A DNA stretch of 64,000 nucleotides, from positions 1 to 64,000 of the forward strand of contig DASXEJ010000227.1 in the NCBI GenBank assembly GCA_036490175.1, written 5' to 3'. Made by a program: the position numbers and the translations under genes. Origin of the DNA: Pirellulales bacterium (lineage in GTDB: Bacteria; Planctomycetota; Planctomycetia; Pirellulales; JACPPG01). Within the stretch, counting starts at the first letter, position 1; the number at the start of each line of letters is the position of its first letter. Positions 45,522 through 54,341 of the stretch are shown piece after piece. The notes beneath the pieces are model-generated. The model saw nothing but the letters and a program-made list of their open reading frames with translations. It was not told the origin of the DNA and searched no databases.

Positions 45522-46811
45522 GTGACGACGCAAGAAAACGCTGCCGAACCATCGAGCGAAGCACACCGGCTCGACGATTATCGCTGGCTGACATCCGCCG
45601 AAGCTAGGCCCTGGCTCGAGCTAGCCACCACGGCCACACAGTCGACGGTGCAGCTCACGGCACTGTTGCGCCGGCAACTTTCGCCGGCGCGCACGCACCT
45701 GGTGCTGGAACAGGTCGAGTTGCGGCGGCGCGCGACCGCCAAATTTGCAGCCGCGGCAGAAATGTTTTTCGCACCCCGCGCACTTGAGCAGGCCACGGAC
45801 CAGTTCGTGGCCGCCTACAAGGCCGCGCGGTTTCCGGCGGACGAGCCGGTCGCGGATTTGTGCTGCGGCATTGGCGGAGACCTCTTGGCGCTCGCGGCCC
45901 GCGGGCCTGTGACCGGTGTCGACCGTGATCTGGCGCTTGCGCTGCTGGCAGCGAAAAACGTCACGATTCCTCAGGGCGAGCACGAGACACCGCTCCATCA
46001 ACCGGCGGCCCAGGGCAGGGCAGGGGGGACTACGCCAGTCGGAGTGATCGTTGGCGACGTGGCCACGTTCGATGTCGGTAATATCGCCGCCTGGCACATC
46101 GACCCTGATCGTCGACCGCAGGGACGCCGCACCACGCAAGTGGAATTGCACGAGCCCGGCCCGGACGTGATCGATCGCCTGCGCATGTTGTGCCCACAGG
46201 CCGCGGTGAAACTGGCGCCGGCGGCGGTTGTTCCTGACGCCTGGGCCGAAGTTGCCGAGCAAGAATGGATCAGCCGCGCTGGTCAATGCCGGCAACTCGT
46301 CTGCTGGTTCGGAAGCCTGGCAGAAAATCCTGGCTCGCGCCGTGCGACGATCGTTGATCGCGGTTGGCCGGTGGTGCGATCGATCGTCGGTTGTGCAGAC
46401 GACGAAGTGCCGCATGCAGTCGCGCTCGGCCGGTATATATTCGAACCCGACGCTGCGGTGCTGGCCGCTGGTTTGACGGCAACGCTTGCCAACGAGCATG
46501 GCCTGGAAGCCATCACGCCTGGTGTGGCCTATCTCACGGCAGACCGGCCAATCGTCGACTTGGCACTGGCCCGTTTCCAGATTCGCGAGGTGTTGCCGCT
46601 CGACCTGCGACGATTGCGCGATGTATTGCGGTCGCGGAACATCGGCACGCTGGAGATCAAAAAGCGCGGCGTCGAGTGCGAGCCCGAGCAGCTGCGCCGC
46701 CAATTGCGACCGGCGGGCGATGCCTCGGCCACGCTCATCGTGCTACCGATGGCCGGCCGGCCGACAGTGATCCTGGCGGATCGCCTGGTCGCGGCCGGAT
46801 CGACAGGTTGA
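45522..46811 (+). CDS. THUMP-like-domain class I methyltransferase
   Basis: The 429-residue protein has a helical N-terminus and a Rossmann SAM-binding domain starting at VADLCCGIGGDLLALAARGP, with VTGVDRDLALALLAAKN next. The likely catalytic-site strand reads WHIDPDRRPQGRRT. The C-terminal third resembles the THUMP-like domain found in this family (LEIKKRGVECEPEQLRRQL; ATLIVLPMAGRPTVILADRL). The domain suggests RNA modification, but no substrate is established. The start is a GTG at 45522. Confidence 0.85.
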   Translation: MTTQENAAEPSSEAHRLDDYRWLTSAEARPWLELATTATQSTVQLTALLRRQLSPARTHLVLEQVELRRRATAKFAAAAEMFFAPRALEQATDQFVAAYKAARFPADEPVADLCCGIGGDLLALAARGPVTGVDRDLALALLAAKNVTIPQGEHETPLHQPAAQGRAGGTTPVGVIVGDVATFDVGNIAAWHIDPDRRPQGRRTTQVELHEPGPDVIDRLRMLCPQAAVKLAPAAVVPDAWAEVAEQEWISRAGQCRQLVCWFGSLAENPGSRRATIVDRGWPVVRSIVGCADDEVPHAVALGRYIFEPDAAVLAAGLTATLANEHGLEAITPGVAYLTADRPIVDLALARFQIREVLPLDLRRLRDVLRSRNIGTLEIKKRGVECEPEQLRRQLRPAGDASATLIVLPMAGRPTVILADRLVAAGSTG

Positions 46812-46854
46812 TCCGCCGCCCCTGCATCGCCGGCACCCACACGCGTCCCAGGGG

Positions 46855-48006
46855 TCAACTCGTGCGCAATCGCTCGACCAGTCCCGCGGTAAAGCCCAGG
46901 GGGTCGTCACGATCGCGGCTGGCCGCCATCAGCCGATCGTAGCAGCCGGCGCGGCGCGCCAACTCCAACATGCTGGGGGCGAAACCCGTAGTGCGCACGG
47001 TCGGGCCCAGTCGTTCCACCGCGGCGTCGAAGGCTTCTCGATCTCGGCCGGCACGCGCGAGCAGCGCGATCAGAACCTCGGCCGGGCCAGCTTCCTCGGC
47101 GGCATCCGCCCGCTCGCGGAAAAAACGGATAGCGGCATCTACGTTCTCGTCGAGCAGTCCTTGAAAGAACAAGGCGTGGGCCGGATACGTGTCGGCGAAC
47201 GGTTCCTGTCCCGGGAACTTGTATTGGCTGCTCAGCCGTCGCCCGTACTCGGTCAAGTCGAGCGCGGTGCGCAGCGCTTGCTTGTCATCACAAGAGAGCG
47301 CGAATCGCACCACGGCCGCCAGGTGCGTGGTGTCGACATGATAATTGTCGTTCTCGAACAGCCAGGGCCGATTCGCCACCAGCGCGGCGAGCGAAGTATC
47401 CTCCGGCTCCGCCCCTTCCCGTCTTGCGATATCGGCCTTTACGTTGCGCAGCAGCTCGCCGTGCAGGTGGTTGATCAACAGGGCGGCCACCTCTTGCCGG
47501 TCGGATTTTGGTCGGTTGTGCATCTGGCCGTCGAACAACGTTATGGCGTTGCAGGTGCCGTAATGAGCCAACACGTACTCGAATCCCAATCGTGGACAGG
47601 CCCCTTCGTACAGAGCGACTTCGATTATCTCTTCATAGTTCTCGGCATCGCGCGGAATTTGTTCCAGACTGCGGGCCACCGCCGCCCGATCGCCCACGGG
47701 GCGCAGGTACATCCAGGCCTCGCGCACACGGCCGTGAGAAAGCAACAACTCGCCCACTTCGCGGCAGGCCGCTAAATAGGCGTCTTCCATTTTGGTCCGC
47801 ACGGGTTCGGGCAGGTCGTCCAGGCTCGAGGTCATGATTACTGACAAGCCCAGCGTGTGCCGCGCTTCCATCAACCGCGCATCGAATAACTCGTGGTATT
47901 GTTCCTGTTGCCGCAAATGTTCGGTTAGGCGGTGAAAGATGCCCACGATTCCCTCGTGGTCAGCGGCACTCTGCAGTTCGTCGAAAAGAGTCTGGGTCTG
48001 CGCCAT
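46855..48006 (-). CDS. Helical-repeat protein of unknown function
   Basis: The 383-residue product is soluble and almost entirely helical, with paired helices reminiscent of TPR-like repeats (LFDELQSAADHEGIVGIFHR; AWMYLRPVGDRAAVARSLEQ; DENVDAAIRFFRERADAAEE). I recognise no catalytic motif. The ATG at 48006 is the first with good protein composition, but its ribosome binding site is weak. It is transcribed away from hemDE with a 351-base gap between them. Confidence 0.75.
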   Translation of the reverse strand: MAQTQTLFDELQSAADHEGIVGIFHRLTEHLRQQEQYHELFDARLMEARHTLGLSVIMTSSLDDLPEPVRTKMEDAYLAACREVGELLLSHGRVREAWMYLRPVGDRAAVARSLEQIPRDAENYEEIIEVALYEGACPRLGFEYVLAHYGTCNAITLFDGQMHNRPKSDRQEVAALLINHLHGELLRNVKADIARREGAEPEDTSLAALVANRPWLFENDNYHVDTTHLAAVVRFALSCDDKQALRTALDLTEYGRRLSSQYKFPGQEPFADTYPAHALFFQGLLDENVDAAIRFFRERADAAEEAGPAEVLIALLARAGRDREAFDAAVERLGPTVRTTGFAPSMLELARRAGCYDRLMAASRDRDDPLGFTAGLVERLRTS

Positions 48007-48162
48007 CGGAAGATTTTGCACTGGTTGCTTTGATTGTGAGGAAGGTGCCCTAGGCAATCGTATCAGAGCAAATCCTTATATTCCACGATGCAGATCGCGG
48101 CGCGGGGCGCCGTTTGTCGGATTCGAGCGGTGAAGTGCCTCTTTTTCCTCGGACACGCCTCG

Positions 48163-48276
48163 GTTAGCATGAAACCAAGCGTGCCATCCCGCGAGTGAGA
48201 CACACGGGGATACTTTCTCCGGCCGATGATGGCGATGCCGACGCGGCGCGCGGCAGAGATTCGCCGTGGGGCTAAC
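48163..48276. other. Candidate structured RNA or repeat element, copy A
   Basis: Lying in the gap (48007-48357) before the heme operon, this segment starts GTTAGCATGAAACCA and ends GGCTAAC. GTTAGC and GCTAAC pair as a closing stem. Inside, GCCATC and GATGGC also pair. The same opening 15-mer and closing heptamer bracket 63813-63903. The strand is undecided: plus would place it 82 bases before hemDE. Confidence 0.35.
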
Positions 48277-48357
48277 GAAGATGCCGCTGGTATTGTCTCG
48301 TGACTTATGCTGGATGGCGGTTTGTAGAAACAGTTTTAGGCGAGTAACCCCTCGATC

Positions 48358-50301
48358 ATGCCCAACGACGTGCCAGGTTTCAGCGGATTGCGTGTAGCGG
48401 CGTTCGAGAGCCGTCGCGCCGACGAGATGGCACGTCTGATTGAGCGCATGGGGGGTGTTGCTTCGGTCAGCCCGTCTTTGCGTGAAGTACCGCTGACGAC
48501 CAATCCCGACGCCGTCGACTTCGCCTATCACTTGATTAGCGGCCAGATCGATATCGTGGTGCTGATGACCGGCGTGGGCTTGCGCCACTTGGTGGCGCAG
48601 GTCGAGCGGCACGTCCCGCGCGACCGCTTTTTGGCGTCGCTTTCGGACGTGACGACGGTCGCGCGCGGGCCCAAGCCCGTGACTGTGTTGCGCGAGCTAG
48701 GGATCACTCCCACCTGGCGCGTGCCCGAGCCGAACACCTGGCGCGAGGTGTTGGCCACGATCGATCAGCACGTGCCCGTCAGAAATCAGATCGTTGCGGT
48801 GCAGGAATATGGCCTGCCCAATGCCAGCCTGGTCGCTGGGCTGGAAGCGCGCGGAGCTGGCGTGCGCACCGTCAAAGTTTACGAGTGGGATTTTCCCGAG
48901 GATACCCGGCCGCTCGCGGACAATGTCCGCGCGATTGCCGCCGGCGAGCGAGACCTGGCCTTGTTCACGTCGGCCCACCAGGTGGTGAACATGCTGCGGA
49001 TGGCCGAGCAATTGGAAGTGACGCCGTCGCTACGGCAGCAATTCCGCCGCATGGTGGTCGCCTCGATCGGCCCCACGACCAGCGAAACGCTGCGCGACAA
49101 CGATCTGACGGTCGACGTCGAACCAGAACATTCCAAGATGGGGCACCTGGTCGCGGCGGCAGCCGCCCAAGGCCCCGAACTGCACCGGCGCAAGCAGCCC
49201 ATCACCACATCGGGCAATGGTGCCCGGCACCAACCCTCTACCCTCGGGCCGGCGCGAGGGCCCTGGGACGACGGCCCGTTTATGAAGGCCTGCCGCCTCG
49301 AGCCGACCGATCGCACTCCGATCTGGTTGATGCGTCAGGCCGGGCGCTACATGGCCGAGTACCGCGCCGTGCGCTCGAAGACGACATTTTTAGAGCTGTG
49401 CCGTAACCCGCAGCTCTGCACCGAAGTCATGCTCACGGCCGTGGAGCGCTTGAACGTCGATGCGGCGATCATCTTTGCCGATCTGTTGCCCATGCTCGAG
49501 CCGATGGGGCTGGATCTGGAGTTTGCCGCCGGCGAAGGTCCGGTGATCCATAATCCCGTGCGCGACGCGGCCGACGTCGATCGTGTCGTCGAGCTTGTGG
49601 ACGTCGATTCGCTCGACTTCGTCATGGAGACCGTGCGGCTGACGCGCGCCGGCTTGCCCGCCCAGATTCCCGTGCTGGGATTTGCCGGCGCGCCGTTCAC
49701 GCTCGCCAGCTACACGATCGAAGGGGGCGCGAGTCGCAGCTATCTGCACACCAAGACGCTGATGTACCGTGATCCCGGCGCGTGGGATGAACTGATGTCG
49801 CGGCTGGCGCGCAGCGTAACACGGTACTTGAATGCGCAAGTCGCAGCCGGCGCCCAGGCCGTGCAACTGTTCGACAGTTGGGTAGGTTGCCTGGGACCGG
49901 ACGACTATCGCCGTTACGTGCTGCCCTACACGCGCTCGATCATCGAAGGAATCACGCCGGGCGTGCCCGTCATTAATTTTGCCACTGGCAATCCGGCACT
50001 GTTGCCTTTATTGGCCGAAGCCGGTGGGCATGTGATTGGCGTCGACTGGAGGATTCGTCTGGATGATGCCTGGCGTGCCGTCGGCGAAGGGCGCGGGGTG
50101 CAAGGCAATCTCGACCCGCTCGTGCTGCTTTCCGAGCCGGACGAGATTCGCCGCCGCGCAAAAGACGTTCTCGACCAGGCGGCTGGGCGGCCGGGGCATA
50201 TCTTCAACCTGGGGCACGGCGTGATGCCTCAGACGCCCGTTGAGAATGTGATCGCGCTCGTCGAGGCTGTGCATGAGCTCGGGGCGCGTCGCCGGGGATG
50301 A
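48358..50301 (+). CDS. hemE: Fused uroporphyrinogen-III synthase / uroporphyrinogen decarboxylase
   Basis: One 647-residue chain joins two consecutive heme enzymes. Residues 1 to about 280 are HemD-like (RVAAFESRRADEMARLIERM, IDIVVLMTGVGLRHLV, DLALFTSAHQVVNMLRM, VASIGPTTSETLRDNDLTVD) and would close hydroxymethylbilane to uroporphyrinogen III. After a 28-residue polar linker, residues 309-647 are a full HemE: WLMRQAGRYMAEYRAVR, IFADLLPMLEPMGLDLEF, GFAGAPFTLASYTIEGG, QLFDSWVGCLGP and FNLGHGVMP, decarboxylating uroporphyrinogen to coproporphyrinogen. Its stop overlaps the hemG start (ATGA at 50298-50301). No frameshift is needed to join the domains. Confidence 0.94.
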   Translation: MPNDVPGFSGLRVAAFESRRADEMARLIERMGGVASVSPSLREVPLTTNPDAVDFAYHLISGQIDIVVLMTGVGLRHLVAQVERHVPRDRFLASLSDVTTVARGPKPVTVLRELGITPTWRVPEPNTWREVLATIDQHVPVRNQIVAVQEYGLPNASLVAGLEARGAGVRTVKVYEWDFPEDTRPLADNVRAIAAGERDLALFTSAHQVVNMLRMAEQLEVTPSLRQQFRRMVVASIGPTTSETLRDNDLTVDVEPEHSKMGHLVAAAAAQGPELHRRKQPITTSGNGARHQPSTLGPARGPWDDGPFMKACRLEPTDRTPIWLMRQAGRYMAEYRAVRSKTTFLELCRNPQLCTEVMLTAVERLNVDAAIIFADLLPMLEPMGLDLEFAAGEGPVIHNPVRDAADVDRVVELVDVDSLDFVMETVRLTRAGLPAQIPVLGFAGAPFTLASYTIEGGASRSYLHTKTLMYRDPGAWDELMSRLARSVTRYLNAQVAAGAQAVQLFDSWVGCLGPDDYRRYVLPYTRSIIEGITPGVPVINFATGNPALLPLLAEAGGHVIGVDWRIRLDDAWRAVGEGRGVQGNLDPLVLLSEPDEIRRRAKDVLDQAAGRPGHIFNLGHGVMPQTPVENVIALVEAVHELGARRRG

Positions 50302-51737
50302 TCAGCCACGATCAACAAACGCCGCGCACGCGAATCGCGATCATTGGCGGCGGCATAACCGGTCTCGCGGCCGCCCATCGCTTGGGCGAGTTAGCGCCCG
50401 CCTGTCAGGCCACGGTGTTCGAGGCCAGCAGCCGTCTGGGCGGCATTCTGCACACCGTGCAACAGGACGATTTTCGGCTCGAGTTCGGTGCCGACAACTT
50501 CATCACCAACGTGCCCTGGGGTATCGATTTGTGCCGGCGCATCGGTTTTGCGGACCAGTTGCTCGAGACGGCCGCTACGCGCCGCCGTGCTCTAGTCGTG
50601 CGCGCGGGCAAGCTGCATCCCGTGCCCGAGGGCTTCATGCTGATGGAGCCGCGCGAACTGTGGCCGGTGCTGAAATCGCCGCTACTGAGTCTGCGTGGAA
50701 AAGCGCGCCTGCTGGCCGAATTCTTCATTCGCCCACGGCAGGCGACGGGAGACGAGAGCCTGGCGTCGTTCGCCCGACGTCGCTTGGGACGCGAGGCGTT
50801 CGAGCGGTTGGTGCAACCGTTGGCGGCAGGCATCTACACGGCCGACCCAGAAAAGCTGAGCCTCGCCGCCACGATGCCGCGATTCTTGGAAATGGAACGG
50901 CGCCACGGCGGGCTGATCCGCGCGGTCCGCAAGAGCAAGAGTGCAGGCGGGAATAGCACCGGCGGCGCAGGGAGTGGTGCCCGCTACAGCCTGTTTGTCG
51001 CCCCGCGCGAGGGAATGCAGTCGTTGGCCACAGCAGTGGCCGCGCGCCTGCCGGCAGAAACCATCAAGCTCAATTGCGCCGTGACCAAGCTCGCAGCGCG
51101 ACCCGGCGGTGGGTGGAATGTCTGGACCGCCGAGGTCGCTGAACCGACAGCGTTCGACGCGGTTGTGCTGGCCACGTCGGCGCCGCTGGCGGCGAGACTC
51201 ATCGAGTCTTTCGATAGCCTCCTGGCCAGCGCGCTCGCGGCGATTCCTTATGCCAGCTCGGCCGTGGTGGTCGCAGCGTACAAGGATTCTCAGTTGCAGC
51301 GCCCCTTGGATGGATTTGGCTTTGTCGTGCCCGACATAGAACGTCGCCCCATCCTGGCGGCCAGCTTCAGCAGCATGAAGTTCGTGAATCGGGCGCCGCA
51401 GGGTTGGCAGTTGGTGCGCGTTTTTTTGGGGGGTGCCGCTCGGCCTGATCTCGCGCTTGCTACGGAGGACGAGTTGCGGCGGATCGCGGCCGAGCAATTG
51501 TCGGAATTGATCGGCGCCCAAGGCGCTCCGGCCTTCGCACGCGTCGGACGCTGGCCCGGCGCGATGCCGCAATATCACCTGGGGCATTTGGAACGTGTGG
51601 CCGAGATTGGCGAGCTGGTTAAACCGTGGGCGGGCCTGCAGCTGGCCGGAAACGCCTACGAAGGCGTCGGCGTGCCTGCCTGCATCCGCAGCGGCGAAGC
51701 GGCCGCCGAACGGATCCTGGCCCTATTGCCTGCCTAG
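50298..51737 (+). CDS. hemG: Protoporphyrinogen oxidase (oxygen-dependent, HemY type)
   Basis: The 479-residue flavoprotein oxidises protoporphyrinogen IX (or coproporphyrinogen III in the coproporphyrin-dependent route). The FAD-binding dinucleotide fold is at the N-terminus (RIAIIGGGITGLAAAHRLGE, VFEASSRLGGILHT). Family blocks include FGADNFITNVPWGIDLCRRI, LVQPLAAGIYTADPEKLSLA and the C-terminal LAGNAYEGVGVPACIRSGEA. It is translationally coupled to the HemD-HemE fusion. Its 3' end overlaps the convergent glgC gene by 15 bases. HemY/HemG naming varies; no HemH or HemN is in the window to show which route is used. Confidence 0.93.
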   Translation: MISHDQQTPRTRIAIIGGGITGLAAAHRLGELAPACQATVFEASSRLGGILHTVQQDDFRLEFGADNFITNVPWGIDLCRRIGFADQLLETAATRRRALVVRAGKLHPVPEGFMLMEPRELWPVLKSPLLSLRGKARLLAEFFIRPRQATGDESLASFARRRLGREAFERLVQPLAAGIYTADPEKLSLAATMPRFLEMERRHGGLIRAVRKSKSAGGNSTGGAGSGARYSLFVAPREGMQSLATAVAARLPAETIKLNCAVTKLAARPGGGWNVWTAEVAEPTAFDAVVLATSAPLAARLIESFDSLLASALAAIPYASSAVVVAAYKDSQLQRPLDGFGFVVPDIERRPILAASFSSMKFVNRAPQGWQLVRVFLGGAARPDLALATEDELRRIAAEQLSELIGAQGAPAFARVGRWPGAMPQYHLGHLERVAEIGELVKPWAGLQLAGNAYEGVGVPACIRSGEAAAERILALLPA

Positions 51738-53018
51738 TGACCAGCCGTCACGCAGAATAGCGTCCTTGGGAACGACCACGATCCCATCGCGCACCATGGC
51801 TTGCGCACTTTCCTCTGTTGTTTCCAAGCCGGACTCGTTGATCACCCGCACGTTGCGGCCGATGCGGCAGTTCTTGTCGACGATTGCGCCCTCGATCAGC
51901 GTGTTGTCGCCGATTCCGATCGGCGGCCGGCCCGCCGCGCGGTGCGAGTCGACGTCGTCGGGCGTTTCGTAGAAGTCCGCCCCCATGATGACGGCATTTC
52001 GCACTGTAACGTTGCGCCCAATACGGCAGCGCAGCCCGACGACGCTATTTTCGATGACCGCGCCCTCGCCGATATCGCAGCCGTCGGCTAGCAGGCTGCC
52101 ACGAATCGTGGCCCCCCGAATCCGCGACGGCGCCAGAAAGCGCGGGCTGGAATAGACAGGTTGCAGAGGCGAGGCCAAGTCGAACGGAGGTCGCTCTGCC
52201 GCCAGCTCTAGATTCGCCTGATAGAAAGAACGGATGGTGCCAATGTCTTCCCAGTAACCGTCGAACAAGTACATCTGCACTTTGTGCGTGCGAATCGACG
52301 TCGGAAAGATTTCCTTGCCGAAGTCGTGATAGTCTGTCTTCGAAAGAAGATCGATCAAGGTCTGCCGATTGAAGAGATAAATGCCCATGCTGGCCAGGCA
52401 ATCGCGACCGTTGCTTTTCAGGCCGCGGGCGTCGATCCAGGCCGGATCGGTGCGGACAAGATTGACCTCTTCCGGCGTCTTGGGCTTTTCCAGAAAGCCG
52501 ACCACGCGTCCGGTGTCGTCCATGCGCATGATGCCGAACCCCGAGGCGGCCTGGCGATCAACCGGCAACGCCGCGATCGTGACGTCGGCCTTGGACTCGC
52601 GATGGGCGCGCACCATGGCGGCAAAGTCCATGCGGTACAACTGATCGCCCGAGAGGACCAATACCAGGTCGACCCCCGGCTGTTGGATGTAGCGAAGGTT
52701 TTGCCGTACGGCGTCGGCCGTGCCCTGATACCAGCCGGCTTCGTCGAGCGTTTGCTGCGCGGCGAGGATTTCCACAAAGCCGCCGCTAAAGACATCGAAG
52801 TTGTACGATCGGCGAATGTGCCGGTGCAAGCTGACCGAGTTGAACTGTGTCAGCACGTAGATGCGATTCAAACCGCTGGCGATGCAGTTCGAGATCGGAA
52901 TGTCGATCAGTCGGTATTTTCCCCCCAAGGGGACCGCTGGTTTGGACCTAAACTTGGTCAGCGGATAGAGCCGTTGTCCACGTCCGCCACCCAGAACCAG
53001 CGTCAATACTCGATCCAT
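51723..53018 (-). CDS. glgC: Glucose-1-phosphate adenylyltransferase
   Basis: The 431-residue enzyme makes ADP-glucose for glycogen synthesis. The N-terminal nucleotidyltransferase domain has TLVLGGGRGQRLYPLTKFRS, KPAVPLGGKYRLIDIPISNC, LVLSGDQLYRMDF and GFLEKPKTPEE. A C-terminal left-handed beta-helix (SLLADGCDIGEGAVIENSVV) follows. Length and motifs are normal for bacterial and plant-like forms. The ATG at 53018 is used because MDRVLTLVLGGG is the standard start. It is convergent with, and overlaps, hemG. Confidence 0.95.
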   Translation of the reverse strand: MDRVLTLVLGGGRGQRLYPLTKFRSKPAVPLGGKYRLIDIPISNCIASGLNRIYVLTQFNSVSLHRHIRRSYNFDVFSGGFVEILAAQQTLDEAGWYQGTADAVRQNLRYIQQPGVDLVLVLSGDQLYRMDFAAMVRAHRESKADVTIAALPVDRQAASGFGIMRMDDTGRVVGFLEKPKTPEEVNLVRTDPAWIDARGLKSNGRDCLASMGIYLFNRQTLIDLLSKTDYHDFGKEIFPTSIRTHKVQMYLFDGYWEDIGTIRSFYQANLELAAERPPFDLASPLQPVYSSPRFLAPSRIRGATIRGSLLADGCDIGEGAVIENSVVGLRCRIGRNVTVRNAVIMGADFYETPDDVDSHRAAGRPPIGIGDNTLIEGAIVDKNCRIGRNVRVINESGLETTEESAQAMVRDGIVVVPKDAILRDGWSLGRQ

Positions 53019-53188
53019 GAAGTGTCCTAATCGATTGCAGCCGCGAGCGACGCCCAAATAGTCAGCCGGCGGCCCATAAGGGATATGATGGACACGTATC
53101 GTAGGTGGTAAACCGCGATTCGGCCAGACCCAGAAAAAGACGATGGCCGGAAGGCAAGACCCGGCTGTGTCACTGCCTGATCAACTGC

Positions 53189-54247
53189 ATGGCAAAGCCA
53201 ACCGCCGCTCAAATTCACAGTGACGAGCAGCTGCTCTTCTTCCCGACGATTGGCCGCTTCGAGGCCGACGCTGGCTCGTGGTATTTGCCGATTCACGGCT
53301 GGATTTTCAAGCCCGAGTTCGATTCGCTCCGCCGGGCGGCCGCGGTCAGTTTGTTGCGCCGGTGGGTAGGGTTGGAAGCTAGCGGGCTGGAATCCGAACT
53401 CTTTGAAGCGCGTTTGCGATCCTTTCTGGTCAATAATCGTCCACGCAAGGTCGTGGCCGTTTCGCTCGACGAGCAGCATTACAGCCTGATCCGCTCGGCG
53501 GCCAATGGTCACATCGTCGATGCGTTGAGGCTATCTCCCACAGCCATCGACGTTGTATTGGCGAAGCAAACATCAAACGTCCCTCCCGCAGCCAACGATG
53601 GACGCGTCTTGCAGTTCGACGCAATCCTACCGGCCGGCGATGCGCGTGCCGTGAGCGGGGCGATACACTTGCTGAACGAACAGGGGTTGTCCGTCATCTC
53701 GGACATCGATGACACGATTAAGATCACGCACGTCCACGATCGCGTGGCCCTGTTGCGACAAACGTTCTTGCGCGAGTTCGAGCCGGTACCGGGCATGGCC
53801 GAACTCTATCGGCGCTGGCGTGCCGCGGGAGCCACGTTTCACTATGCATCGCGCAGTCCCTGGCAGCTGTTTACGCCCATTGGCGATTTCCTGGCCGCCC
53901 ACGGCTTTCCAGCGGGCACTTTTCACATGCGCCATTTCCGTTGGAGAAACGCCGGCACTCTCAAGCGAGACCGCACCGGGTCCAAGAAGCTGGCCGTGAT
54001 CGATGAAATCCTTGCGGCCCTGCCGCATCGACGATTCGTGTTCGTCGGCGATTCGGGCGAGCACGATCCGGAAATCTATGGTGCACTGGCGCGCCGCTAT
54101 TCAGAACAAGTGCGCGCGATCTTCATTCGCAACGTGACGGGCGAAGATGCCACGAGCGATCGCCTGCAGCGTGCCTTTGCCGATCTGCCCATCGAGCGCT
54201 GGCAGTTGTTTGACGACGCGCAGGAATTGCCTCTCGATCTATCGTGA
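53189..54247 (+). CDS. App1-like phosphatidate phosphatase domain protein
   Basis: The 352-residue protein has a C-terminal HAD-type App1 catalytic domain. The nucleophile motif is SDIDDTIKIT (Asp172, Asp174, Thr176). It is followed by FHYASRSPWQLFTPIGDFL, a lysine in RTGSKKLAVIDEILA and the acidic motif FVFVGDSGEHDPEIY. The N-terminal half is a beta-rich domain common to App1 proteins (WYLPIHGWIFKPEFDS). Yeast App1 dephosphorylates phosphatidic acid; bacterial substrates are unknown. The start is uncertain; a GTG at 53105 would add 28 basic residues. Confidence 0.88.
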   Translation: MAKPTAAQIHSDEQLLFFPTIGRFEADAGSWYLPIHGWIFKPEFDSLRRAAAVSLLRRWVGLEASGLESELFEARLRSFLVNNRPRKVVAVSLDEQHYSLIRSAANGHIVDALRLSPTAIDVVLAKQTSNVPPAANDGRVLQFDAILPAGDARAVSGAIHLLNEQGLSVISDIDDTIKITHVHDRVALLRQTFLREFEPVPGMAELYRRWRAAGATFHYASRSPWQLFTPIGDFLAAHGFPAGTFHMRHFRWRNAGTLKRDRTGSKKLAVIDEILAALPHRRFVFVGDSGEHDPEIYGALARRYSEQVRAIFIRNVTGEDATSDRLQRAFADLPIERWQLFDDAQELPLDLS

Positions 54248-54341
54248 GGAAGGTTTCCGCGGGGATCAGGCAACCGATGACAGTCCCGGCGTTGTCAGAG
54301 AGTGGCCGGGTGAGGAGGCTGAATCGCACCGTACCGCGTCG

